Shown here piece after piece: positions 21,769-30,339 of a DNA stretch of 41,777 bases (the first letter of the stretch is position 1; the number at the start of each line of letters is the position of its first letter). Source of the DNA: Pseudomonadota bacterium (GTDB taxonomy: Bacteria > Pseudomonadota > Gammaproteobacteria > CALCKW01); NCBI GenBank assembly GCA_039196715.1, contig JBCCUP010000038.1:1-41777 (forward strand). The letters are read 5' to 3'. The position numbers were made by a program, and so were the translations under genes. The notes under the pieces are model-generated. The model searched no databases, was not told the origin of the DNA, and saw only the letters and a list, made by a program, of their open reading frames with translations.

Positions 21769-22025
21769 CCAGCAGCGGGTGTGCCAGGCTGCCGGGGCAC
21801 GGGTCACCGGCCCGCTGCCAACCTTTTGGCGCGGGTGGTGTGGCGTCGCTTGCGACATTTTCATCTGCGGCGCGCTTTCTTTTTGGCCGAGTTCGACCCA
21901 TAGTTAAGTGAGTCACTTCTGTGACACGCTGAGGCGTGCTCCAAATTCAGCGTGCGCGGCGAGTCTGCGCACACGACAGGGTGCGTTCGGCGGTGTGCTC
22001 CGTTCCTGTGAAAGCCGATAACACC
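21769..22025 (+). promoter_or_regulatory. Upstream region of the polysaccharide locus with overlapping palindromes
   Basis: This 257-base gap carries no open reading frame I believe in. It contains AAGTGA-G-TCACTT (21906-21918), a perfect 6-bp palindrome around one base, overlapping GTCAC-TTCT-GTGAC (21912-21925). A weak CATAGT -10-like box (21899-21904) stands just before them. Two more short hairpins lie in the probable leader: CACGC-TGAG-GCGTG (21925-21938) and GTGCGC/GCGCAC with a 9-base loop (21952-21972). The first pair could be a regulator-binding site overlapping the transcription start; the regulator is unknown. Confidence 0.4.
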
Positions 22026-23201
22026 ATGTACTTGCAAGACTTCCAACTGAAGGCGCCGCCGTTCGCCGACATTCCCGATCCGGTCTGGTACGTCCCGTAC
22101 AACGCGGCGGAGCGCGCGTTTGCATCGCTGTGTGTTGCGTTGCAGCAGAGTGACCCGGTGATCATCCTCAACGGACCGCACGGCATCGGCAAGACGCAAC
22201 TGTTGCGGCGGTTGTCGTTCGAGTTAGACAGAAGCAACGTACTGAATTTCATCGGCTATGCGGGATACAGCGCCGATGAACTCTTGCTTGCGGTTGCCGA
22301 CGGGTTCGACATCGCGCGCGAGCGGGAGGGGACGGCAGCCCTGGTCAGCGCTATCGGCCACTTCCTGCACGATTGTGTCGCACAGGACCAGCGTGCGGTT
22401 CTGGTCTTAGACGATGCCCACCTGGCACCACCGGAGTTGCTTGAGCACGTGGTGTTGTTGTCCAACCACGTCAGTAGCGGTGTCCGCCCACTGACTGCGG
22501 TCGTTTCAGGCAGTTTTGACGCCGCACGGCCCTTGCCGACGAGTTTGCGGGCAAGGGCGCGCTTCCAGGCTGAACTCGGCGGGATCACCGAGGATGAATG
22601 TGAAATGTACATCCAGACGCGTTGGCATATCGCGGGTGCGTCGGAGCCGCTCGACGTGGACAAGGAGGCCGTGTCGGCCGCCATGGCCTTTTCGGGTGGC
22701 GTGCCGCGCGCACTCGGCTGGGCGCTCGACAGCGCCCTGAGTGTCAGCGCGGCGCAACGTGAGGGGCGAGTCAGCGCGAAGACCATGCAACGCGCGCTCG
22801 CGGTGTTGCGCGGTGAACCTCCGGTGGACGGAGCGCTGCCGGCCGATGCTGCTCAGTTCCCAACACCACCAGACAAACCGGTGGCGAGCACGGTCACGCC
22901 GATCACCGGTGGGCGCGGCCGGCTGGTCATCGCCAACCGCGCGGGTGAGCGGGCTGAGATCGACCTCGCGTTGGGTGATTACTCGATTGGGCGGTCGCCG
23001 GAGTGCGACATCCAACTCGAAAGCAGCCACATCAGCCGTCAGCACGCGCGACTGGAGGTGCGCCGTGACAGCATCGCACTGGTCGACCTCGGTGGTGTCA
23101 ACAAGCCACAGGTTAACGGCGATGTGATCGACCGGCACGTGCTTTCGGTCGGAGACCGGATCCAACTTGGGGAGTTTGCTCTCCACCTCGAAGACGCCTG
23201 A
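22026..23201 (+). CDS. ExeA-like AAA ATPase fused to an FHA domain
   Basis: The 391-residue protein starts MYLQDFQLKAPPF, the typical ExeA/GspA-like N-terminus, with Walker A GPHGIGKT (residues 50-57) and Walker B VLVLDDAH (125-132). After a proline-rich linker the last ~90 residues are an FHA domain: LALGDYSIGRSPECDIQLES, then SSHISRQHARLEV and a final 'SVGDRIQLGEFALHL'. FHA domains bind phosphothreonine. A fusion of this ATPase type to FHA is unusual to my knowledge. It is the first gene of the polysaccharide locus; the start at 22026 fits the family N-terminus. Confidence 0.85.
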   Translation: MYLQDFQLKAPPFADIPDPVWYVPYNAAERAFASLCVALQQSDPVIILNGPHGIGKTQLLRRLSFELDRSNVLNFIGYAGYSADELLLAVADGFDIAREREGTAALVSAIGHFLHDCVAQDQRAVLVLDDAHLAPPELLEHVVLLSNHVSSGVRPLTAVVSGSFDAARPLPTSLRARARFQAELGGITEDECEMYIQTRWHIAGASEPLDVDKEAVSAAMAFSGGVPRALGWALDSALSVSAAQREGRVSAKTMQRALAVLRGEPPVDGALPADAAQFPTPPDKPVASTVTPITGGRGRLVIANRAGERAEIDLALGDYSIGRSPECDIQLESSHISRQHARLEVRRDSIALVDLGGVNKPQVNGDVIDRHVLSVGDRIQLGEFALHLEDA

Positions 23202-23229
23202 CGGCCCTCGGCAACAGACCCGGAATACC

Positions 23230-24786
23230 ATGAACGATTCTGAATTTGTACAGCTCGACGGCGAACGCCAAGAGGGAGGGCGCCTGTTCAAGGTGCTTGG
23301 GCGTCGCAAGATCGCATTCTTCCTGCCACTGTATGCAGCGTTAGCGCTGGTCGCGCTCGCGATCACGCTGGTGACGCCAAAGTATGAGTCGCGTGCGTCG
23401 TTGCAGGTTCAACGCCAGTCTTTGACCGGCGCCGATGCGATCGAGGCTGCAAGGCAAGCGGACAAGCGGCTCGCGCGCGTGCAGCAGACGATGCAGACAA
23501 ACGCGAACATCGAGACCCTCATACGCGAAAACGATGTGTTCCCGCTGGACGTTGAGAACCCACAGTCAGTGATTGATAAATTTCGGAGTTCAATGGCGTT
23601 CGAACGCATCGACACGGATCTTGTTGATGACCGCACGGGCAGACGCTCGACCACAACGTTGGCGTTTGAGGTGGCCTTTCGCCACCCGGACCCGGTCGTT
23701 GCGCACGACGTGACCAATGCGCTTACCGACCAGTTGCTGGCGTTGTCCAACGCGGCGCGGCAAAGTGAGGGCGAAGCGACGGCCGCTGTGCTTCAGGAAA
23801 ACGCCGAGCGGCTTGCATCGGTGGCAGAGGGCCTTGAAGCGCAACTGACTGCCTTTCGTCGCGAGCACAGCGGCAAGCTGCCTGAAGAAGCGGCGACCAA
23901 TTTCCAAGCGGTACAGAGCACACAGGCGCAGCTGCTGGCGGTTGACGCCGAAGTGCGCAGTTTGCAGTTGGAGCGCGCTCGCGTCGAGGCTGAGCTTGCC
24001 AACACCAATCCGTTCGGGCGCATGGTCGCCACCGACGGCACAACTGTGCTGTCCAACGACGAAAACGTGCGCGTGCTGAAAACCCAGTTGGCCGAGGCTC
24101 GCCGCAAGTACTCCGCTGAGCACCCCGATATCCGCCGACTGGAGCGCCAGCTGCGCGAAGCCGAATCCGCCGCCGGTGAGTCCGGATTGACCTCGATCGA
24201 GCGTGCACCGGACAACCCCGCGTACATCACGCTGCGGTCGACGCTCGGATCGTTGGATTCGCGCTTGGGTTCGCTTCAAATCACGCGAGGGGAACTCAGG
24301 ACCAAGCTCGATGGGCTGGAATTGAGGCTCGCAGGTGCGCCTGAAATCGAGAAACAGTATCTGTCGCTTCAACGCGAGTACGAGCAAGCAGTCAGTGAAG
24401 TTGAGGATGCGAGGGCTAAAGTCGCCGATGCAGAGCTCTCTCTCGCAATTGGAAACAGCGACACAGGCGACCGCTTGACGTTGATTGAGGCGCCAGTCGT
24501 TGCCACCTCGCCGGACAAACCCGTGCGTTTGGCCGTTGGCGTGCTGGGCACGCTCATGGCCGTGTTCGGCAGCTTCGCACTGGCCATCCTGGTCGACTTC
24601 TTTGACCGGTCGGTACGGGACGTGAGCGACCTGATCAGCCTGACCGGCGAGCCGCCGCTCGGGGTTATCTCCCGTATCTCGAGTGCTGGGGATACGGCGT
24701 TGAACACCATCGGTTACGTCATGATGGTGGCGACGCCGTTGCTGATCGGCGCCTTCTTGTACCTGCAGCTCGGCCAGGCAGGCTGA
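23230..24786 (+). CDS. Wzz-type polysaccharide copolymerase without kinase domain
   Basis: The 518-residue inner-membrane protein has a first transmembrane segment at about residues 26-50, a long periplasmic coiled-coil region rich in charged repeats, a second membrane segment at about 433-457 and a third near 493-514. A conserved Wzz-type 'KYESRASLQVQRQ' stretch follows the first helix. Such proteins set chain length and drive export of exopolysaccharide. There is no C-terminal ATP-binding domain; a separate kinase gene follows at 24815, as in two-component copolymerase systems. The third hydrophobic segment is additional to the common two-helix plan. Start ATG 23230. Confidence 0.88.
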   Translation: MNDSEFVQLDGERQEGGRLFKVLGRRKIAFFLPLYAALALVALAITLVTPKYESRASLQVQRQSLTGADAIEAARQADKRLARVQQTMQTNANIETLIRENDVFPLDVENPQSVIDKFRSSMAFERIDTDLVDDRTGRRSTTTLAFEVAFRHPDPVVAHDVTNALTDQLLALSNAARQSEGEATAAVLQENAERLASVAEGLEAQLTAFRREHSGKLPEEAATNFQAVQSTQAQLLAVDAEVRSLQLERARVEAELANTNPFGRMVATDGTTVLSNDENVRVLKTQLAEARRKYSAEHPDIRRLERQLREAESAAGESGLTSIERAPDNPAYITLRSTLGSLDSRLGSLQITRGELRTKLDGLELRLAGAPEIEKQYLSLQREYEQAVSEVEDARAKVADAELSLAIGNSDTGDRLTLIEAPVVATSPDKPVRLAVGVLGTLMAVFGSFALAILVDFFDRSVRDVSDLISLTGEPPLGVISRISSAGDTALNTIGYVMMVATPLLIGAFLYLQLGQAG

Positions 24787-24814
24787 TCGCGTTCGCACCG
24801 GAGACACGACACCT

Positions 24815-25627
24815 ATGGAATTCCTGAGAGACGCGGTCAACAAATCCGGCGATGCGATGTCGGCAAACCGCAGTCGCGGCAGCCGCCGCCTGCGCGTGGT
24901 CGACGAGCTGAAGTTCGAGTACACGCAAACGGCGGTGGTGCCGACGCCGCCAGCGACCTTGCACCGAAACCGGGTCATCGCCGGCCGTGACCGCGACGAG
25001 TATGCAGACGCGTACCGCATGTTGCGCTCGCGTGTGATGCACAAGCTCAACGCCGGCGGCTGGACGTCGGTCGGCATCACCAGCACCGGGCCAGGGCAGG
25101 GCAAGAGTCTAACCTCGGCCAACCTCGCTGTCAGCATCGCCCAGAAGGTCAACAACAGTGCTCTGTTGGTGGATTTCGACTTGCGGCGGCCGTCGATCCG
25201 TTCGCTGTTCGATTACCGCGGACCGATGGGCCTGCAGCACTACATCAGCAAACAGGTGCCGCTTGAAGAAGTGTTGTTCAACCCCGGCATCGACCGCCTG
25301 GTGGTGCTGCCCGGGGGCAAGCCCAACAACCGGTCATCCGAGTTGCTCGCCTCGCCGCGCGTCATCGACCTGACCCGTGAGGTGATCGCACGCTACCCGA
25401 CGCGGATCGTCATCTTCGATCTGCCACCGGTACTGGCAACCGACGACGCCCTGACGATCCTGCCGCACCTCGACAGTTGCCTGTTGGTCGTCGAGGAGGG
25501 CCATGCTAAGCGCAACGAGGTGCACCGTGCTGTTGAGTTGCTCGGTGAGTTCAACCTGATCGGGACTGTTCTCAACAAGTCGCGCGACAAGCATTCGGCT
25601 TACAGCTACAAGACCAAGTACTACTGA
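24815..25627 (+). CDS. BY-family tyrosine kinase, CpsD/EpsB-like
   Basis: The 270-residue cytoplasmic protein contains a Walker A STGPGQGKS (about residues 90-98), Walker A' LLVDFDLRRP (117-126) and Walker B IVIFDLPP (198-205). Its last residues, SAYSYKTKYY (261-270), form a tyrosine-rich tail that such kinases autophosphorylate to control polysaccharide assembly. It lies directly after the copolymerase gene at 23230, its likely membrane partner. The first 50 residues are basic and less conserved. Confidence 0.9.
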   Translation: MEFLRDAVNKSGDAMSANRSRGSRRLRVVDELKFEYTQTAVVPTPPATLHRNRVIAGRDRDEYADAYRMLRSRVMHKLNAGGWTSVGITSTGPGQGKSLTSANLAVSIAQKVNNSALLVDFDLRRPSIRSLFDYRGPMGLQHYISKQVPLEEVLFNPGIDRLVVLPGGKPNNRSSELLASPRVIDLTREVIARYPTRIVIFDLPPVLATDDALTILPHLDSCLLVVEEGHAKRNEVHRAVELLGEFNLIGTVLNKSRDKHSAYSYKTKYY

Positions 25628-25671
25628 CCGGGCCCCTGACACGGCGACCTCGAACCCAGCGGACACCGACC

Positions 25672-26610
25672 ATGTACCTCGATTTCTTCAATCTGTCTCG
25701 CAAGCCGTTCTCGATTCACGCGGCGACGGACCACATCTACCTCGGTGAAAACCACGGCGTCGCAGCAGCCTCGCTCGAGTACGGTATTCTCGAGAACCCT
25801 GGTTTCATCGTCATGAGCGGCGAAATCGGCACCGGCAAGACCACACTGGTTCGACATGTGCTCGACCAGGTGGGCGGCCAGACGGTGGTGGCCGAAGTCA
25901 ACTGCTTGCCGAGCAGCCGATCCAACCTGATCGAGCAGCTCTGCGCTGCGTTCGGTGTGAGTTCGCGCGACGTCGGTTTGCCCGATTTCGTCAACCACCT
26001 CAGTGGCTACATCGATGAGCAGAGCAAACGCGGCAAGTCGCTGATCCTGTTCCTCGACGATGCGCAGAATCTCAGCGCTGACGACCTCGAGGCCATCCGA
26101 CTGATCGTCAATTTCAACGACGAGATCGACAAGCTGATCACCGTTCTGTTTGTCGGTCAAACCCAGCTGCGGCGGACGATCCGCAAGGCGGACCTCGCAC
26201 AATTCAGGCAGCGGATTTCGGTCCACTACCACCTCGACGCACTCACGCGTGACGAAACAGCTGACTACATCCGGTTTCGACTCGATGCGTGCGGGGGCGA
26301 CGTCAACATCATTTCGCCGGATGCCGTGTCATTGATCCACCAGCATGCAGATGGACTGCCACGGGTGATCAACGCCATCGCAGACCTCTGCCTGGTGTAC
26401 GCCTTTTCGCGCCAACAGGCGATGGTCGACCCGGACACCGTCAGCGCGGTGGTTCGTGACCGAAACCGGGGCGGAATCGCACTGCAGATGGCACACCTCG
26501 CGCAAAACCCCCTGCGTAATGTCGTTCGGGTGGCGCCCTTCCGCAACCGCTTTGCCAACGACAACCTCTCCGCGCCGGAACTGGCGCGCAGTCTCTACTG
26601 GACAGGATGA
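25672..26610 (+). CDS. ExeA-like AAA ATPase of a polysaccharide locus
   Basis: The 312-residue protein begins MYLDFFNLSRKPFSI and has Walker A GEIGTGKT (50-57) and Walker B LILFLDDAQ (124-132), at nearly the same residue positions as in the ATPase at 22026, so the two are paralogues. It resembles the ATPase found next to the copolymerase and kinase in exosortase-associated polysaccharide loci; the role there is not settled. No FHA or peptidoglycan-binding domain is added. Its stop overlaps the next start (ATGA). Confidence 0.87.
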   Translation: MYLDFFNLSRKPFSIHAATDHIYLGENHGVAAASLEYGILENPGFIVMSGEIGTGKTTLVRHVLDQVGGQTVVAEVNCLPSSRSNLIEQLCAAFGVSSRDVGLPDFVNHLSGYIDEQSKRGKSLILFLDDAQNLSADDLEAIRLIVNFNDEIDKLITVLFVGQTQLRRTIRKADLAQFRQRISVHYHLDALTRDETADYIRFRLDACGGDVNIISPDAVSLIHQHADGLPRVINAIADLCLVYAFSRQQAMVDPDTVSAVVRDRNRGGIALQMAHLAQNPLRNVVRVAPFRNRFANDNLSAPELARSLYWTG

Positions 26611-28070
26611 GTGCTGTAACCTCAGCTCGGGAAGGGCCCGGTCTCGGGGTCACGATAGTCACCATGGTGCTCAGCTTTAATGTGCTGAGCACCATGTTGT
26701 TGGCCGAGCTTCCGGGCGGCAACCTGGCAAACTACGGCGTGACAGGCCTGTTCATGTTCACGGTTGTCACGGTGGGGCTGTTTGCACGCAAGTCGATTTG
26801 GGTTGGCGCCGAGTGGATGTTGCTTATGGCTTGGCTGCTGTATGCGGTGGTGCCAGCGATGCTGTCTCAGGATGTCGAGAGCAGCATGTTCAAGGTGCTA
26901 ACGGTGCTTCAGTTGGCTGTGTGGGCACTTGCGATTCAACAATCCATATTGTGGCGCATGGGTGCAACTGCACCGCTCTTGATGTATGGCGCAGCCGTCA
27001 CGGTTGCGTACGCCGTGAGCTTTGCTGGTATCGGGGTGGGTGTTGTTGAAGGCAGTCCTGATGCCACCGGCCGAGTCGCCAGTACGCTCGTCAATGCAAA
27101 CACATTTGGCGCAGCTGCCGTCATGGGATTGAGTTTGTGTCTCCTGGCTGCGTCTGGACCCCTCGGCCCCAAGGCGTGGCTTATCCAAGTGGTTATGGCT
27201 CTGGCCTTGGTTGTTGCCGTGGTCAACAGTGGCTCTCGTACTGCACTGGTCGGCATGCTGTTCTTGCTGCTAGGGGCATCCTGGGCGTTTCAGTTTTGGC
27301 GCCTGAAGCAGTTTGTCAGGATGTTTCCATCGTTCCTGATGATTGTCGTCGTGGCGAGCGCGACCTACTTCGTTGTCAAGGACATGCCAGTCTTTGCTGA
27401 TCGTGTTGACAGTGTTTTTTCTCTCGAAGACTCGAATTCTATGGTCAGCCGTCTGTGGGACTTTATCGGTGTTGTCGGTGCTGGTTCGCTCAGCGCGGAA
27501 GAGGGTGGTGAATCGATGTCCCAACGGTTTGAGCTCGTGCTCGTGGGGCTGGATTTGCTCTTGCAGAGCAACTTGGTTGGCATCGGGCCGGACAACTTTC
27601 GATCGCTCATTGGTGCGTATTCCCATTCGAACGTGATCGAGATCCTGGTGGCAACCGGCGTTGTCGGTATTCTGCTTTACTACAGCATCTATGTCGCTTT
27701 GGTGTGGCGCTGCGCGAGCATCTTGCGCGTGGATCGGAGCCACCGTGTTGCCCGCATGGCACTCGTTGCGTTGGCCACGTTGTCGTTGATGGATATCCAA
27801 CACGTCAGTTACGACACCAAGCAGGGCTGGCTCTTTCTCGCTATCTTGATCGGCACGGTGGAAGTCGCACGGCGGCGCGCGCTGGCCTCGCGTACGGCAT
27901 CCAATAAAGCGGATAAGCGTACCGCCGAGGATTCACATGCACCGGAGGCGACTGGCGTCATGGCAACACCGAGATTGGTGTCGCAGACGACCCTTGCGCC
28001 ATCGACACCGATCAAGCTGGACACCGACCGGCATGTCGCGTTGAAGGCAATCCGTCCCCTGAAAGACTGA
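26607..28070 (+). CDS. O-antigen ligase/polymerase-like (Wzy/WaaL) membrane protein
   Basis: The 487-residue protein has about ten to twelve hydrophobic segments and a central periplasmic loop, ending in a hydrophilic tail of some 70 residues. Motifs of the family are NSGSRTALVGML and, after the loop, AYSHSNVIEILVATGVVGIL. It would polymerise repeat units or ligate the chain. The gene overlaps the preceding ATPase by ATGA. Its base composition is visibly less GC-rich than its neighbours, suggesting separate history. No exosortase signature is seen in it. Confidence 0.88.
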   Translation: MSAVTSAREGPGLGVTIVTMVLSFNVLSTMLLAELPGGNLANYGVTGLFMFTVVTVGLFARKSIWVGAEWMLLMAWLLYAVVPAMLSQDVESSMFKVLTVLQLAVWALAIQQSILWRMGATAPLLMYGAAVTVAYAVSFAGIGVGVVEGSPDATGRVASTLVNANTFGAAAVMGLSLCLLAASGPLGPKAWLIQVVMALALVVAVVNSGSRTALVGMLFLLLGASWAFQFWRLKQFVRMFPSFLMIVVVASATYFVVKDMPVFADRVDSVFSLEDSNSMVSRLWDFIGVVGAGSLSAEEGGESMSQRFELVLVGLDLLLQSNLVGIGPDNFRSLIGAYSHSNVIEILVATGVVGILLYYSIYVALVWRCASILRVDRSHRVARMALVALATLSLMDIQHVSYDTKQGWLFLAILIGTVEVARRRALASRTASNKADKRTAEDSHAPEATGVMATPRLVSQTTLAPSTPIKLDTDRHVALKAIRPLKD

Positions 28071-28111
28071 GGCCGCGCGGCGTTCAGCCCCTCGGCATTG
28101 TGTGGTGGGCA

Positions 28112-30007
28112 TCACGCCAGCGAGCTGATACCTTCTTCCTTCGCCCAGAGTCCGAGGCACATCAGTTGCCACAGGCGTTCGGCGTAGCCTTCGCGTCCTG
28201 ACATATGCCAGTCGATCATGTGGTCGATGCGGGATTGATCGAACATCTCGCTGACCAGGCTGTTCGGGCTCTGCAGGCTGTCGTGGACCAAGTCGCGCAT
28301 GTCACTTCGCAGCCAGTCGCTCATCGGGATGCCGAAACCGGACTTGGGCAGGTTAAACAACTCTGCGGGCAAGCGCTCTTTCGCGATGTCGCGCAAGATA
28401 CGCTTGCCCTTGCCGTCCTTGTATTTGTAGTGCTCCGGTAAACTTGCGGCGAATTCAATCACGCGGTAGTCGAGCAGCGGTGCACGCACCTCGATGCTTG
28501 CGGCCATGCTCGAGATGTCGACTTTGGCGAGGATGTCGTCCGCCATGTAGACCTGCATGTCGGTGATGCCGGCGCGCGTGATGTCGCTGTGTTTGGCATG
28601 TGATGCGTACACCGCGCTAACGTACTGGTCCACGGCATCCCGTTGCGTTAGTGCGTTCGCAAACGCATCTGAGTACAGCTTCCGTTTATCGCCCGAGACA
28701 AAGGTGGTCACGGTGCGCGCATAGGCCTCGTGAATCGGCAGTGTCGACTCCAGCGCCGCGTTGAGGATACGCTCGGGCAGCGTGCGCAGGTGGCGGGCTC
28801 GCTGGCGTGTGTACCGGGCCAACAGGCCACTGCCGGGGAGCCGGCTGATCAAGCGGTTCAACTGCCGTCGTTGCTCAAACTTTGGGTAGTGCGGGTAGCC
28901 GAGGAACAACTCATCACCGCCATCGCCACTGAGGGCAACCGTCATCTTCTGGCGGACTGCAGCGCACAGGAAGTACGTCGGGATCGTCGAGGCATCGGCG
29001 TACGGCTCACCGTAGTGACGTAGCAGCTTGGGCAGAACGGCGGCGCCGTCGACCGCAACCACGTCCTCGTTGTGGTCGGTTCCGAGCCACTCCGCAACCA
29101 TTCTTGCGGGTGCGCGCTCGTCGAACTTGCGTTCGTTGAAGCCGACGCAGAAGGTTTGCAACTGCGTGCTGTTGAGCGCGCTGGCGAAGGCGGCAACGGT
29201 TGTCGAGTCGATTCCGCCACTGAGAAAGGCACCGAGCGGTACATCGGACTCGAGTCGGTCGCTGACCGCCTGCGTCAGCAGCTCGGACAACGCGTCCTTG
29301 GCGTCCTCGTATGACAGTGTGGATGGGTTGTGCGCCACGGACCAGTAGCACTCCGACGACTCGGTGCCGTCGCGCTCGATCGCAAGCGTCGTCGCCGGTG
29401 CCAGCTTTTCAACGCCTTTGTATACGGCGAACCGATGTGGGATATAGCCGTAAGACACAAAGGCGTCGAGGCCTGTGGGGTCAAGGGTGCGGGTCACGCC
29501 CGCCGAGGCGGTAAGGGATTGCAGCTCCGACGCGAAGGCGACGCCATGCTCGGTGCGCGCGAGGTAGAGTGGTTTCTTGCCGAGTCGATCGCGCCCGAGC
29601 ACAAGGCGCTGGCGTTTACTGTCCCACAGCGCGATGCTGAAGAATCCGTTGAGCTTTTCGCAGAACCGGTCACCGTATTTGCGGTAGCAATACGGAATGA
29701 CCTCGGTGTCGCTGCTCGTGCGGAACACAACGCCGTCGGCCTCGAGCTCTTTGCGCAGCGTTTTATGGTTGAAGACCTCGCCGTTGAACACGAGCCAGAT
29801 GTCGCCCTCGGCGTTGGCCATGGGCTGGTGCCCGCCCGCGAGATCGATGATCGAGAGCCGTCGGTGACCCAATCCAATGTCGCCGTTGCAGTAGCTACCG
29901 CCGCCGTCGGGGCCGCGGTGGAGCATGCGATCTGTCATCGCTGTGACGGCGGTCTCGGTGGCTGGCAATCCCGATCTGAAATTCCAAAATCCCGCTATTC
30001 CGCACAA
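28112..30007 (-). CDS. asnB: Asparagine synthetase (glutamine-hydrolysing)-type amidotransferase
   Basis: The 631-residue protein begins MCGIAGFWNF, giving the class II glutaminase cysteine at position 2, with RLSIIDLAGGHQP and FNGEVFNH downstream. The synthetase half has GAFLSGGIDSTTVAAFAS (SGGxDS nucleotide loop) and SGDGGDELFLGY. In polysaccharide clusters such proteins may amidate sugar or carrier groups rather than make free asparagine. The start is TTG at 30007, fixed by Cys2, with a GAGGT about 10 bases upstream. It lies in inverted orientation inside the cluster and converges on the Wzy gene. Confidence 0.93.
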   Translation of the reverse strand: MCGIAGFWNFRSGLPATETAVTAMTDRMLHRGPDGGGSYCNGDIGLGHRRLSIIDLAGGHQPMANAEGDIWLVFNGEVFNHKTLRKELEADGVVFRTSSDTEVIPYCYRKYGDRFCEKLNGFFSIALWDSKRQRLVLGRDRLGKKPLYLARTEHGVAFASELQSLTASAGVTRTLDPTGLDAFVSYGYIPHRFAVYKGVEKLAPATTLAIERDGTESSECYWSVAHNPSTLSYEDAKDALSELLTQAVSDRLESDVPLGAFLSGGIDSTTVAAFASALNSTQLQTFCVGFNERKFDERAPARMVAEWLGTDHNEDVVAVDGAAVLPKLLRHYGEPYADASTIPTYFLCAAVRQKMTVALSGDGGDELFLGYPHYPKFEQRRQLNRLISRLPGSGLLARYTRQRARHLRTLPERILNAALESTLPIHEAYARTVTTFVSGDKRKLYSDAFANALTQRDAVDQYVSAVYASHAKHSDITRAGITDMQVYMADDILAKVDISSMAASIEVRAPLLDYRVIEFAASLPEHYKYKDGKGKRILRDIAKERLPAELFNLPKSGFGIPMSDWLRSDMRDLVHDSLQSPNSLVSEMFDQSRIDHMIDWHMSGREGYAERLWQLMCLGLWAKEEGISSLA

Positions 30008-30339
30008 AACGTTGCCTACCTCTGTGGTCTACTCATGCCCAGCTGCACAGTATCGACACTGGACGCCTGTGCGGCGCCCGGTCGCTAGACGCGCTGTACA
30101 ACCGACGTCCATCGCCTAGATACCGTCGTGTGCGTCGGGAGGATAGCACTGCAGTTTGCGTGCACAATTGGGTTAAACGCCGACTAGTCTCAGTTACTCT
30201 GATGAGCAGGTTGAGTGCGTAAGAGTACACCGAAGCCGCTCAGTTGAACGGAACAGGTCTTGCGTTGACAGCGTGAGACGGGCTTGAGTGCCAAATCCAT
30301 GACGAACGTGCCCGCTTGACGCAGGATCGGTGAATCTCG
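30008..30339. promoter_or_regulatory. Divergent intergenic region, asnB / outer-membrane barrel
   Basis: This 332-base gap separates two genes that point away from each other, so it should hold promoters for both. I see no credible gene in it. A perfect TTGACA lies at 30265-30270 on the plus strand but no clear -10 box follows at the right distance. A possible GATACT stands on the minus strand near 30053, also without a good -35. No strong hairpin or known riboswitch pattern was noticed. Confidence 0.4.

Noticed and set aside
21830-21865. Possible sigma-54 promoter (GTGGCGTCGCTTGC) before the polysaccharide locus
   Set aside because: GG and GC are separated by 8 bases and not the required 10, so it does not fit the -24/-12 pattern.
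26607-28070. The Wzy-like membrane protein as an exosortase
   Set aside because: It shows the O-antigen ligase pattern (SGSRTALVG, HSNVIEILVATG) and none of the Cys/Arg/His catalytic arrangement of exosortases.
30265-30270. Perfect TTGACA as a promoter for the barrel gene
   Set aside because: No acceptable -10 hexamer lies 16-18 bases downstream; it is only mentioned in the intergenic entry.
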